The notes beneath the pieces were generated by a model that did not search any database, had not been told where the DNA came from, and saw nothing but the letters and a program-made list of their open reading frames with translations. From Arachnopeziza araneosa (lineage: Eukaryota; Ascomycota; Leotiomycetes; Helotiales; Arachnopezizaceae), in assembly GCA_003988855.1 (NCBI GenBank), contig QYAI01000159.1, positions 1 to 56,019 on the forward strand: 56,019 bases of DNA, written 5' to 3'. Position numbers and translations under genes: made by a program. This document shows positions 1 to 9,264 of the stretch, piece by piece (within the stretch, counting starts at the first letter, position 1; every line of letters begins with the position of its first letter).

Positions 1-259
1 TAACTGATGAAACAGGGCCTGAGGCCCTGAAACGAGTTAAAACAGAGCCCTAACACGCTAAAGCTATCGCTCTGACTGCAGGCCGTCCTTTTGCAACAAT
101 ATTCTTCTTTTCCTTCGTAGCTAGCCTATAGATCCTAATATACTCAGACTATCAACGCACTCCTATATGCCTCTTGACTAGCCATATTCGAACCTGCTCA
201 TTAGAGAACGCTATTCCTTATCTAGAGTCCAAAAGGAGGCCAGCTTAAAAGCCCAAAGG
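1..259. other. Intergenic, repeat-derived left edge
   Basis: No gene is visible. The stretch holds a partial copy (about 86-190) of the degenerate repeat that occurs twice in tandem at 1721-2160. It also holds a short motif, cgctaaagctatcgct near 55-70, that recurs in nearly the same form near 16446. It looks like an old, mutated repeat flank. Confidence 0.5.
86..190. repeat. Degenerate dispersed repeat, copy A
   Basis: By eye this aligns with the right half of the two copies at 1721-1940 and 1941-2160: a pyrimidine-rich start (ttcttcttttcc), then gtagctagcctata, then cgcactcctatatgcc. Many substitutions separate the copies. No coding capacity is left. It is probably a relic of a transposon or LTR. 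Confidence 0.4.
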
Positions 260-1187
260 ATGGCTTCCTCGAATGATGAGTTACATCAAATCAAGACCGT
301 TCCAGCAGGAGTATGGGACACGCACTGCCATGTCTTTGAAAATGACCAGTTCTCTTTCGCCCCTGATCATCACTTTACCCCGTCAAAGGCAATACTTGAG
401 CAACTCCAGCAATTCCATACTTCGATCGGAATAGAGAATTTGCGTATAGCACATGGTTTAGCTTATAGGACCAACATCACCTCCCTAATTCATTATCTGG
501 AGCAGCTTCGTGGAAAGGCGCGCGGCGTGTGCGTCTTGGACCATGAAAGTGTCACTGACGACTTTCACAACAACTGCCACGCCAAAGGCGCGAGGTCTGT
601 CCGATTGGACCTCTTCAGGCATGGTGCCCTGCAGGATCTAGGAAAGCAGATCGCTTTGATCCAATCCACGGCCAATCGCCTGCAGAAATGGGGAAAGGGA
701 CGATGGAGCATTCAGCTCCTCCAAACCAACATTGAGTTCTGGGGCCGGTTGCCAGAAATCGCAGCCAAGCTTCCGTTTCCATTGGTGATCGATCATCTGG
801 GCTAATTCCAGGGCAGAGTATGCAGAAAGAGAGAGCAATGCAACCCACTAAGTCTGCAGGTTTCGCAGCGCTCCTTGGAGCTCTGCAGGATGGAAACGTA
901 TGGATAAAATTATCAGCACCGTATCGTTGTTCGAATCTTAGGCCGAATTACCCCGATCTCGAACAGCTCATTCGACTTCTAATGAAGGCGAACCCTAACC
1001 GTAGTCTCTGGGGAAGTGATTGGCCACACACGCCGATCGTGCTGGAAAAGATCCTCTATTTCCCGAGTCGTACCTAGAGATCGATGATAAGGCTTGGATT
1101 CGTTCGCTGAGTCAATGGCTTTCGGAAGATGAGTAGAGGCGAATGTGGATAGATAACCCGCGACAGCTCTATGAACGATGTAAGTGA
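260..1187 (+). pseudogene. LigI-like amidohydrolase (amidohydrolase 2 family), broken
   Basis: The first segment (260-805, 181 codons) opens with the family signature WDTHCHVF, whose HxH would bind the catalytic metal, and ends at VIDHLG. Proteins of this family (2-pyrone-4,6-dicarboxylate lactonase and relatives) hydrolyse lactones or amides in aromatic catabolism. The reading then jumps by one base: the GGG run at 799-801 appears to have lost a G, and the continuation (LIPGQSMQKE and onward) lies in the next frame. That frame carries the expected SLWGSDWPHT motif. A second shift falls near 1030-1050, and the C-terminus (IDDKAWIRSLSQWLSEDE) meets a TAG at 1134-1136 where the family usually has Trp, followed by RRMWIDNPRQLYER. 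Two frameshifts plus one nonsense codon make this a pseudogene unless the bases are wrong. It sits between repeats. Confidence 0.75.
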
Positions 1188-1720
1188 GAGCGGAGCCCAA
1201 GTTAGCTATGATGAAGTTTGTCAAGCTCGATTTATACCTTTCTCAACCAAGTCTATTCATGGCATCTTCAGAGGTTGCTTATTGACTATCAAAAAAATCC
1301 CTTGGATGCACACCGCTGTCTTGTTGTGGCGTTGTGAAGTCTGGAATGTCTGGGAGCTTGAAAGAAGAGGTGTTCCAGCTTCTCAATCTCTATATATTAG
1401 AATCAAGTTATGCAGTTTCCTTAATTTGACTATTCCAAATGCGTCTTTGCTCAATCCGAGCACTCAAATTTTCTTCTCACACATCTCGGCTTTTGAAATA
1501 TCAGTCTGCTCTGCCGCGAATCACAAATCGAGGGTCGTGATCTTGGAAATAGCGAGGTGCTTAATAAACAATAACTGAGAGCAATAGCTTGTTCAAGTGA
1601 GGGTCCAGATTCGAACCAAAGAATCTAGTCCTAAGATTTAATTTCCAATTTCCAAGTTCATGTTCCTTAAATTAGTAGTCCAGATAGAAAAATATACATG
1701 TATCTAAATTAGGAAAAGCA

Positions 1721-1940
1721 GCTCGAGGGGGACTCGGAATGGATTCGGTTCAAATAAGGATAGGCGGTTCCACCCTTATTTCTTGAAGATAGTCTCGTCT
1801 CCCTGGGGGATTTTCTTTCTTCTCTTGTGTTCTTCTCTTGGAGCTAGCCAATAAGCCGAATAGAATACCCAGTTTACACTATCTCGTACTCCTATATACG
1901 CTTTGCAGCAGCTAACTATTCGGAACTTGTGCCGTTACAG
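1721..1940. repeat. Degenerate 220-bp tandem repeat, copy B
   Basis: It pairs with 1941-2160. Shared landmarks in order are gattcgg near the start, tcgtctccc, a ttctttcttctc tract, gctagcc, ataagccgaat, cgtactcctatata and attcgga. Divergence is heavy, with substitutions and small gaps. Confidence 0.5.
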
Positions 1941-2160
1941 AGTCGGGATTGATTCGGGAGGGGTTCGGCCTAGAATGGAATAAGAGACCAACCCCTCTAT
2001 GTCGATACTTGCTTTCGTCTCCCATTCTCTTCTTTCTCCTCTCATACCGTTCTTTCCTCCGTAGCTAGCCTATAAGCCGAATTTATATCCAAACTATACT
2101 CCCCTTCGTACTACAACATACACTTTGCCGTAGTAATGAGTTCGGATCTTATACTATTAC
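1941..2160. repeat. Degenerate 220-bp tandem repeat, copy C
   Basis: Directly adjacent to copy B and in the same orientation. It preserves the ataagccgaat block and the pyrimidine-rich block. No terminal repeats or open frame were recognised, so the parent element is unknown. Confidence 0.5.
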
Positions 2161-2727
2161 AATGTTAAGCGACGCGTATGTTAATATCTATATTTTCTCT
2201 ATAATGGAACTTTAATCTTAACTATTTATAAACTTAAATACTTAGACCCTAAGAGAATTCCCGTAAACATATGCGATCTGTTACGAAAACGCTACCTATT
2301 TAAGTCTGTAAGTTTGAACGCATCAATTTATTGATACGATCGTTCTCATGCCTTGAACCTGGCTATTTTGGACGGGGGTAAAATAAGCGAGCTACTTATA
2401 TCCTACTCTGTAGAAAAACGGGTGATATTGATGTGTGGAAAAATGATGTTGATTCTTTCAAGAAAGAACTGCACGAGAACTCCTTACAAACACACCCTCA
2501 GCCACTCCTTCCTTCTCCAGTGTTCACATCTGTGGACCCAGAGGGCGAAGTTGCATAAAACAGCGACAAAGGCTGCTCGATTCAGCGACCACCGCACCTG
2601 AACCTTACAATTAAGTGTATTTATGGTCCCAACACATGTTAGGAAATTGCCCATACTCAGAGCCTTGTAATATTTTTGTCTCTTATCTGCGTATTTTGCG
2701 ATTCGTTTGTAGTACACGGTGAAGTTT

Positions 2728-3451
2728 CTACTGTCTTCTATGCTTCCACGCTTTCCTCCAGGCATATCCTGATGCTGATTTTCTTCTTATCCAACTTATG
2801 TCCAAATACCACAACTGCAATCTGACATATTCTGAATAGAAAGTTAGTCTGTGATAGTTCTTTCACGTGGATGTCTCGAGTCCATTTTCTTGATAAGTGT
2901 AATCAGACAACTTACACAATGATCCATCCTAGAAGAACCCCCCAAAACCAATTCCAATCTGAATAGTACCCCATCATTCCTTCGAATATCAATTGGCCTA
3001 TAGAGAGAGATAATATCAATCCCATTATTAAACCAATATCGACAAATCTGATTTTTTCCTCATCCGCTTCGTTACCATGCCTTCTTGATGAGTTCCGCAG
3101 GTAATATCTGGCAACCATCAAGATGTTCCACATCGACTGTAGAATAAGGAATACCTCAGCCAAAATGAAGGAACCACCTCCATTTCCACTAAGAATCAGG
3201 AACAGAAGAGCAAGGAAGGCTAGAACTCCATCGAGTGCTTTGATGCTGACGGTTGGGATGATTGTGACGTTGTAAGTGGGGCTATCATTGGCATCATTAG
3301 GAGCGGCGTCGGAGGAAGAATTCTGGTGAGAGATCGGAAGTATCGGAGTACCACCAGGTGAGCGAGGTGGAGAAGCGAGGTGGAAAAAGGAAGTCGAGTC
3401 GGCTTCACTGTTCATGGTTAAATTCCAGTCTCTTGCGCGTAACATCAACAT
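2728..3451 (-). CDS. Small four-TM membrane protein (hypothetical)
   Basis: Exon 2916-3451 starts at an ATG at 3451 (an alternative ATG at 3415 gives MNSEAD). It encodes about 60 polar Ser/Pro/Asn-rich residues and then four hydrophobic segments, starting ALDGVLAFLALLFLIL, FILAEVFLILQSMW, FVDIGLIMGLILSLSI and WFWGVLLGWIIV. A perfect donor GTAAGT (from 2915 down) lies exactly where the reading frame meets TAA: the codons GTG TAA straddle the junction. If spliced to the acceptor ending at 2822 the protein gains a basic tail and ends at 2728-2730 (209 aa). Without splicing it ends at 2912 (179 aa). I do not recognise the family. Strand and membrane character are well supported; the 3' end is not. 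Confidence 0.5.
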
Positions 3452-4280
3452 CGTGGGTAGAATACTGTCCGGAATTTTGATTGAATGAGAAGATTAAAAG
3501 TGCTTTTAAACTCTCAATTCAAAATGCATGCGTAGTGTGATTGGGCATCAGATGGATAAGGACACAGTCGCCTTCTAGTCAAGGCAGCAACTTCGAGACG
3601 GCCAGCAGTGGCCGAACTTCTGCCTTCATTCTTGAACGACTCAGATGAGGCTGATTGTGACTCATTTCATGCTACTAAGGACAGATATTCAAGGATAATA
3701 CATATTTGGGGGTGTGGTGAAAATGACAGAGTGTGTGTGGAGACAGCATCGCCTCCAGGGTGTTCGCTTAGAATTTAGCAACACAAGACAACGGCGCAGC
3801 AAGAGGGCTGAAAAGCCACGACAAAAGCCAGTAGACTTGAATGTAATCTCTATGAAAGAAGCTATCGTGTCCATCGAAGTAGAAGAAGTAGAAGAAGGCC
3901 ATGTCAAGTTTCGAGTTGTTCGAAGTCTTCTATTGACAGAATTGAATCGCCTGCTTGGAGCTATCCCATACCTTGAAGAACGACTTAGTTATGATGAAGA
4001 TAGGGCTTGGATAACACAAAAGGGCATGTGAGGATTTGCGTGCTCGCGTTAGGAATGGTGATGCAATTAATAACGCGGACCTGAAGTGCATAGTTGGGAG
4101 CCAGTAGGCTAGAGTCCCTTGGAGCAAGATTGAATAAATCTACAGTGTGATTTTACAGTAAACTTGCGATTATGACACGGTATATTCACGTAGGACTCAG
4201 AAGAGAAAAGACGCTTCAATCAGCAGTATTACTTTTGTGACCCGATCAGTGAAAAGATCACTAAGGTATAGGTAGTATTC
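3452..4280. other. Intergenic with one weak open frame
   Basis: Between the 4-TM gene and the F-box gene. The only candidate is a plus-strand frame from the ATG at 3723 to 4031 (102 codons) with a Lys/Arg-rich start and an acidic EVEEVEEG stretch. It has no recognisable domain, and opposing frames of similar length overlap it, so I do not call it. Confidence 0.3.
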
Positions 4281-6067
4281 CTACTCATCCTCATCTTCGA
4301 ATTCATCATCGGTGTGGTAACGAATACAAGCATCGTAAGGATCAAGATTCTCTCCCAAAAGATACTCCCCGTCCACCCAGTGCTTAGAGCTTTGAGACAC
4401 CCATGACCTTTTCCCACCCAACCAAGGCTCATCCGCATCTCTTCCTTCAAAATCCGCCTCTACTTCTACGGTAGTATTACTAAGATCAGCGTATTCCTCT
4501 TGATACATGCATTCTAACCTCGAAATCCACACGACTTTCTTCTTATTGTTGTCTGGGTCTTGGTCACTAGGACGGCGTCGGCAGATCACAGCCTTTTCAG
4601 GGATATGTCCTGTAGTCCTATCGATATCAGCAATCCAGGCATTGATATCCAATGTGTGGAGGCGAGTCAGTGATTTGAAGATTTCCGGTGGGAGCTTCAC
4701 GATCGGGTCAAAATCTTCGTCTTCATCGCATACGAGGTTGCTGTTGTCTAGCTTGATGTAGAGTTGCTCAATTGACTGAGGCAATTTTGTAATAAAATTC
4801 TGAATTTCCTAGGCAGCATAAGCGAGAATGCACTATTATATAATAGTATGGTACTTAGACGCTGTCTTACAGGTGCAACACTATCAAAGTGTGGCCTACC
4901 ATCATGCTCATGTTCTTCATAAAGAGGAGCTCCTATCTTCAACACTCTAAGACTGTCCCATGCAGAAAACAATTTCCCAATGGCAGGCGAAAAGGAACAC
5001 CCTATGTTCCACATCTCGAAGAACTCAATTCCATTCGTGAGGCTTGCAAGTTGAGGTGTGGGGTTTCTCCAAACTGGAATTTTGTGGCTTTCCCATCGCT
5101 GTCTTCGGCCCTTACTAGGTATCGCCAACGATTTCAATTTTGGTGCTGCGGTAACAACCTGGAAGAGGTATTCTATCATTTCTCGACCTAAAGCCTCGAA
5201 GCCGAAGTTCATCACAAGCGAAGTTAACTGGTCATAATTTCTCCGAACGAAATCTAAAATCAATTCTCGTTCCACACTATCGACTTCGCCCTGGTAGCGG
5301 AAACTCTGTAACCGTGGCAGTAATACACTTTGCCTGCGCTCTGTCGTTCTTTGGGAAAGAGGATGGCCGATCGCATCTGACCTATTTCTCCTGCAATTAG
5401 AGATATCGAGCTTGACTATCTCCGGGAAAACAGTGCCAGCAATATCGAGGATATTGGCAGCTATATTCCAGGAGTCGACCGTACCACCATCTCCGGGATA
5501 ATCGGTCGGGACTACCCATTTGAGCTTCTTTAACGACGTGGGTTTGTCTCCCCATTGATGAGGCTCAGGCCTCAGCCGAAGGTCGAGTTCCATGAGTTGA
5601 GAGTATGCCATTATGTTGGCAATGATGTGCTGAGTGAGCCCACTTTCTGCCAGCACAACATTTTTCAGAAAAGGTATATTATGCGCTACTTGATCACCAT
5701 TTTCTTGACCGAAAGCCATCAACTCGTCTCTGAGTCCCTCATGTGCATTTGGAAAGCAGATGCTTAAGGTTCGAACCTTTGCACCCAGGGTTGGATTCCT
5801 GAGTTCACGTCAAGTTGGCAATTCATATGAACGGGAGCACACATACGAAGCAAGAGTGTTGAGTAGTGTAGTCTCGTTTTTCTTTTCCACGCTCCATTTA
5901 CTATCGTGCCATTCGGATTTAATACTCAAGTCAATGCTAGAATATAAGATAGATGTCGCAACTTCCCACAAAGTACGGGATACGAGACTACAGCTCCATA
6001 AATCCTTGCGATCGTGAGCTCGGCACAACAGAATGTTATGGACAATCTCGCTAGGAATTGAGTCCAT
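4281..6067 (-). CDS. F-box protein with leucine-rich C-terminal part
   Basis: Three exons: 5847-6067, 4871-5798 and 4281-4808 (558 aa). The ATG at 6067 opens MDSIPSEIVHNIL, a typical fungal F-box (residues about 1-50, with the WSCSLVSRTLW core), which would bind Skp1 in an SCF ubiquitin ligase. The rest is leucine-rich, with repeated short motifs such as LMELDLRL and EIVKLDIS, as in LRR-type substrate receptors. Intron 1 (5799-5846, 48 nt, GTATGT...CAG with a ttgac branch point) removes an in-frame TGA at 5810-5812. Intron 2 (4809-4870, 62 nt) is GTAAGA...TAG. The C-terminus is very acidic and ends DEFEDEDE. The substrate is unknown. A leaderless longer start at 6091 would need TTG and is rejected. 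Confidence 0.8.
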
Positions 6068-6391
6068 AGCGATTTTGTAATTATTTCGCAAGAACTTGTA
6101 AAGAAGGAAAGGTTCAACAACAAGGGCGTATTTTGGTGTGGTAGTGTAGCCTATTCTCTGAGACGGAGATCCGTTGCGATTCCCACCCTCGCTTAGGCTC
6201 CATCAAAGAGCAGGGGCCTTGAACCTGTTTAAGAAACACAACGTCATTTTGCATCGATAATCTTCCTCATCATAAACCTTACAAGCAAAACGAATAAAAG
6301 ATTCTGACAATCTTATTGTATGATATACATCTGAAACAATCTGAACCGTTCCCCCAACAACCCAAACTACAGAAATAATCAGCATATCAAA

Positions 6392-6886
6392 ATGGCTGAA
6401 AGCAATGAAGCCCCAGCACAAACGGAAGAGAATAAAAAACCAACTACCCAAGAAAAGATCCTCGCTGAAATCACCGATCGTTTAGAAGCTGCCAAAATTG
6501 CTCAAGAATCTGCAGCGCAACTTCGCTCCGAAGCTGAGACTCAGACCGATCCAGAAATACAAAAGGCTAAGCTTGCAGAGGCGGCCAAGAAAGAGAAGGA
6601 AGCGACAAATCAATTAAAAATTGTGCAGAGACTGCAGAGTGGCGTTTGGCAGGGTGGAGTGGGTGGAGCGGGAATAGGAGCGGGGGTGGGGATGGGACTT
6701 GGGGCGGGACTTGGGACGGTGATTGGTGGTGTTGCCAGTATTCCTACTACGTTGGTTGGTGGACTGGTGGGTGTAGGGACGGGAGCGGTTCATGGTCCTT
6801 GGTTCAAATTGGGTAAGGAGGAGGAGAAGGACGACGAGAAGAGGGGTGGGGAAGGAGAAGGAGAAGCAGAGGGGAAGGGACAGTAG
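6392..6886 (+). CDS. Glycine-zipper protein (hypothetical)
   Basis: A single exon of 164 codons from an ATG at 6392. Residues about 1-85 are Ala/Glu/Lys/Gln-rich and likely helical or coiled-coil (KLAEAAKKEKEATNQL). Residues about 88-135 form a long glycine zipper (GGAGIGAGVGMGLGAGLG, then GGLVGVGTGAVHG), a pattern that packs helices in membranes or oligomers. The tail is charged and Gly/Glu-rich. There is no signal peptide. It converges on the alkyltransferase gene, whose stop is 89 bp away. Function is unknown; the compositional coherence and good ATG context support a real gene. Confidence 0.6.
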   Translation: MAESNEAPAQTEENKKPTTQEKILAEITDRLEAAKIAQESAAQLRSEAETQTDPEIQKAKLAEAAKKEKEATNQLKIVQRLQSGVWQGGVGGAGIGAGVGMGLGAGLGTVIGGVASIPTTLVGGLVGVGTGAVHGPWFKLGKEEEKDDEKRGGEGEGEAEGKGQ

Positions 6887-6974
6887 TCTGAGGAAGTTCG
6901 GATGATGTGGCTTATTGCTTGCGGTTAATATCTTGATCCTTGATATTGGAAGATACCTGGTATTCTGGAGCAGC

Positions 6975-7415
6975 TCAGATCTCAAAGGCATCCCACAGCC
7001 GCGACCGGTCCACGATCTTCAGCCGACCATCAAACTCTACGCCTTCGTTCTTCAACAGCCTCAACTTCTCGGTCTGATTGATCCTGCTCGGTGCATCCAT
7101 TGCTTCGCCCTTAAAACCACCAATGGACTATGCTAAAGTTAGTGGGATGTGGCACCGATGAATGTTGAGCGGGGTGAAGCTTACACCGTCCGCACAGATA
7201 ATACGATGACAAGGCGTTGCGGGAGCGTATGGATTTCGCCGACAGGCTCCGCCTACTGCTCTAGGAGATGAAGCAAGAGCTCTTGAAAGAGCAGCATAGG
7301 TTGAGACTTTGCCTGATGGTATTTGACGGAGACAGCTATAGACGCGCTGTGGGAAGTTTAGTATGAGTTTGAAGATGGGTTGGTTGCATACCTCTTGGAA
7401 TTCTGTGGTTGGCAT
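6975..7415 (-). CDS. 6-O-methylguanine-DNA methyltransferase-type protein (C-Ada half)
   Basis: Exons 7392-7415, 7185-7346 and 6975-7127 give 112 aa. Joined, the protein reads MPTTEFQE, RVYSCLRQIPSGKVSTY, SPRAVGGACRRNP, then the active-site motif PCHRIICADG and GGFKGE. This is the whole DNA-binding alkyltransferase domain, with helix-turn-helix, arginine finger and the acceptor Cys. Because the motif is PCHR and not PWHR or PAHR, it should transfer alkyl groups irreversibly to Cys and not act as a non-catalytic ATL. Intron 1 (7347-7391) is only 45 nt (GTATGC, branch tactaaac, CAG) and has no in-frame stop, so retention would add 15 residues after Glu8. Intron 2 (7128-7184) is GTAAGC with ctaac. 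The protein lacks the N-terminal domain of classical MGMT. It is transcribed divergently from the N-Ada gene. Confidence 0.85.
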
Positions 7416-7639
7416 GGCTGATAGCTTGAGTGATTACAGAGAATACTTTGCAAGCGTATGTTTAGGTTTGAAAGTAAAAGTTCAATCGTTGTTGATATAG
7501 GAATTCAAGCCGCAGTTTACGCGAAGCTGATTGGTCACTTTGACAGCAACGCGCTAGCAGCTGACACATTCGCCGCCACCATCTCCTCATTTGTAACTTC
7601 CATCACCACTCTGTTCACCCTTCCTTTATAAATACACAT
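7416..7639. promoter_or_regulatory. Shared bidirectional promoter of the split-Ada pair
   Basis: Only 224 bp separate the two divergent start codons. An inverted CCAAT box (ATTGG) lies at 7530-7534, near the middle. On the plus side a TATA-like TATAAATA sits at 7627-7634, very close to the ATG at 7640, which hints that the downstream ATG at 7691 may be used. No clear copy of the bacterial Ada box was found. Confidence 0.5.
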
Positions 7640-8392
7640 ATGACTCTTCCCATCAATGATTCCAAATCAAAAAACTCTTCAATCTCAAAAATGCCCTCAT
7701 TCCAAACCCCAAGCGCTCGCTGGGCAGCACTTACCTGCCGTGATCCTTTGGCAGCAAACGCATTCATCTACTGTGTGATCACGACAAAGATATACTGCCG
7801 TCCCACGTGCCCCTCTCGTCTAGCACGAAAAGCCAATATCATTTTTCACAACACCACTGCTGAAGCAGAGGCTGATGGTTTTCGGCCCTGCAAACGCTGC
7901 AGACCCACCGATGCAGACGAGAAAGAAGGAGATCCACAGATTAAGGCTGTCATGAGGGCAAAGACTCTGGTTGGGGATGAGAAAGGGAAGAAGTGGAGTG
8001 TAAAAGATCTCGCCAAGGAAGTGGGCTTGACAGAGAGCCATTTCTGTCGCGTGTTCAGAAAGATTACGGGGATGACAGTGGGCGAGTATAGAGCTAGCCT
8101 GAACTCTAGCCAATCTACACCGTCAGCTGAGAACCCTAAAACACCGAATCTAGAAACTTCGGGTGTGCAACTCATTCAACTAGATGATTGGAGGATGTGG
8201 CCGAACTGGGTGATGGATGATCAGAATGGTGACCAGCTATGCAATACGGGCCTCGATGGTAGCTTTGATTGCTTCCCATTGGGAGATGAAAATGTCGCAT
8301 CATGGAACCTAGCTAATGGATCCACTAGCATGGAAGGGATGGGAGCGGAAGACTGTTTTCAATATCTGGACTTTGATAGTCAAATGACATGA
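7640..8392 (+). CDS. Ada N-terminal-type protein: methyl phosphotriester acceptor with AraC HTH
   Basis: Single exon, 250 aa from the ATG at 7640, or 233 aa from the ATG at 7691 (MPSFQTPSARW). Counted from 7691, the Zn/acceptor cysteines of the Ada N-domain are all present: C36 and C40 in KIYCRPTCPSR, C67 and C70 in GFRPCKRC. In E. coli Ada the first of these takes a methyl group from DNA phosphotriesters and turns the protein into an activator. Residues about 100-137 form an AraC-type helix-turn-helix (KDLAKEVGLTESHFCRVFRK then TGMTVGEY). Only one HTH copy is clear; the C-terminal 90 residues are Ser/Asn/Asp-rich with WNLAN-like acidic-aromatic stretches that could activate transcription. 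The alkyltransferase half of Ada is absent here and is encoded by the divergent neighbour. Confidence 0.88.
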   Translation: MTLPINDSKSKNSSISKMPSFQTPSARWAALTCRDPLAANAFIYCVITTKIYCRPTCPSRLARKANIIFHNTTAEAEADGFRPCKRCRPTDADEKEGDPQIKAVMRAKTLVGDEKGKKWSVKDLAKEVGLTESHFCRVFRKITGMTVGEYRASLNSSQSTPSAENPKTPNLETSGVQLIQLDDWRMWPNWVMDDQNGDQLCNTGLDGSFDCFPLGDENVASWNLANGSTSMEGMGAEDCFQYLDFDSQMT

Positions 8393-9264
8393 GGTATCTC
8401 TCTGCCTAACTCCAAACGCCTATTTAACACCAATGTCTCGCCAGATCAGACGCTTTGAACTCATTTCAAGTCTTCTATACCGTTCCATTCATCAAGATCT
8501 CCATCTTCCGGATTTTCTCTATCATCTGTTGGTGTCTATTCTCGCTGGATTGTGGCAATCCACGAGCTAGCCGCTCTTGCCACAACGACGTATCATATAT
8601 GAACGTACATAGAGTCGATGAGTGCTTCGTTTCGCTTTGCTACACTCAGTCAGTGTACAACAACAGGAAGCAGTCAACTTTACCTCCTCTTTGCTCGAGA
8701 TCGCTCGTCACCAGAAGTCACGTGGTTGCGTGAGCCACATTGTGGGGTAATCGACTGTGGCGGTGACATTACGTCGATGCAGACTTTCAGAGTTCAGGAA
8801 AATGCAATATTCTGATGAGGGCGATGGGATTCGATAAACAGGTTCACAAACTTGTCGAATACGAACTGAGGACGTGAACTCTGCTATATATTCCGCCTCG
8901 TACTCAAAAGTTGTATTACTCCTACGTGAAAACCAACCTCACCGAATCTCTCCATCACCACCTATTCACCAACTAAGAAAACTCTCATCATCTCATCTCT
9001 TGCATACTGCAATCTATCCGTCGTCTACCTTCCTGCACAACTGCGAAAGATGTCAGCGCACGTATTGGGACTCCGGGTTTTGCGGGTGCTTATGCCATGC
9101 GACGGCTTACCTTTTGCGCAGCTGCGCAAAATGATAACTTTGCATGGGGCGTTGATTGGCTAGATCGCGTTCTCAGCCTTACAATACCTTCAATCTTGCG
9201 TTTCTCCTCAACGTCTTATTCCGCACAGCGTGGGATTCTCGTATGCTTTGGCAGAGAGTTTGAG
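8393..9264. other. Intergenic, promoter side of the Clr5 gene
   Basis: I see no gene. A TATA-like ctatata lies at about 8882-8888, followed by a pyrimidine-rich leader (8960-9030) typical of fungal 5' untranslated regions. Short open frames here have no coherent composition. Confidence 0.45.

Larger units (their letters stand above)
1188..2727. other. Gene-free repeat and AT-rich stretch
   Basis: No supported gene. It contains the two tandem degenerate repeat copies (1721-2160) and then a very AT-rich tail (2166-2340), compatible with RIP-decayed transposon sequence. A 135-codon open frame at 1171-1578 overlaps the end of the amidohydrolase relic and shows no family features. Confidence 0.5.

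Noticed and set aside
1590..1640. gattcgaacc motif as a tRNA T-loop
   Set aside because: The flanking bases do not form the T stem or an acceptor stem. Similar ttcgaa words at 5771 and 13279 are inside coding sequence.
5810..5812. In-frame TGA suggesting that the F-box gene is broken
   Set aside because: It lies inside a 48-nt intron with GTATGT donor, ttgac branch point and CAG acceptor; splicing restores the frame.
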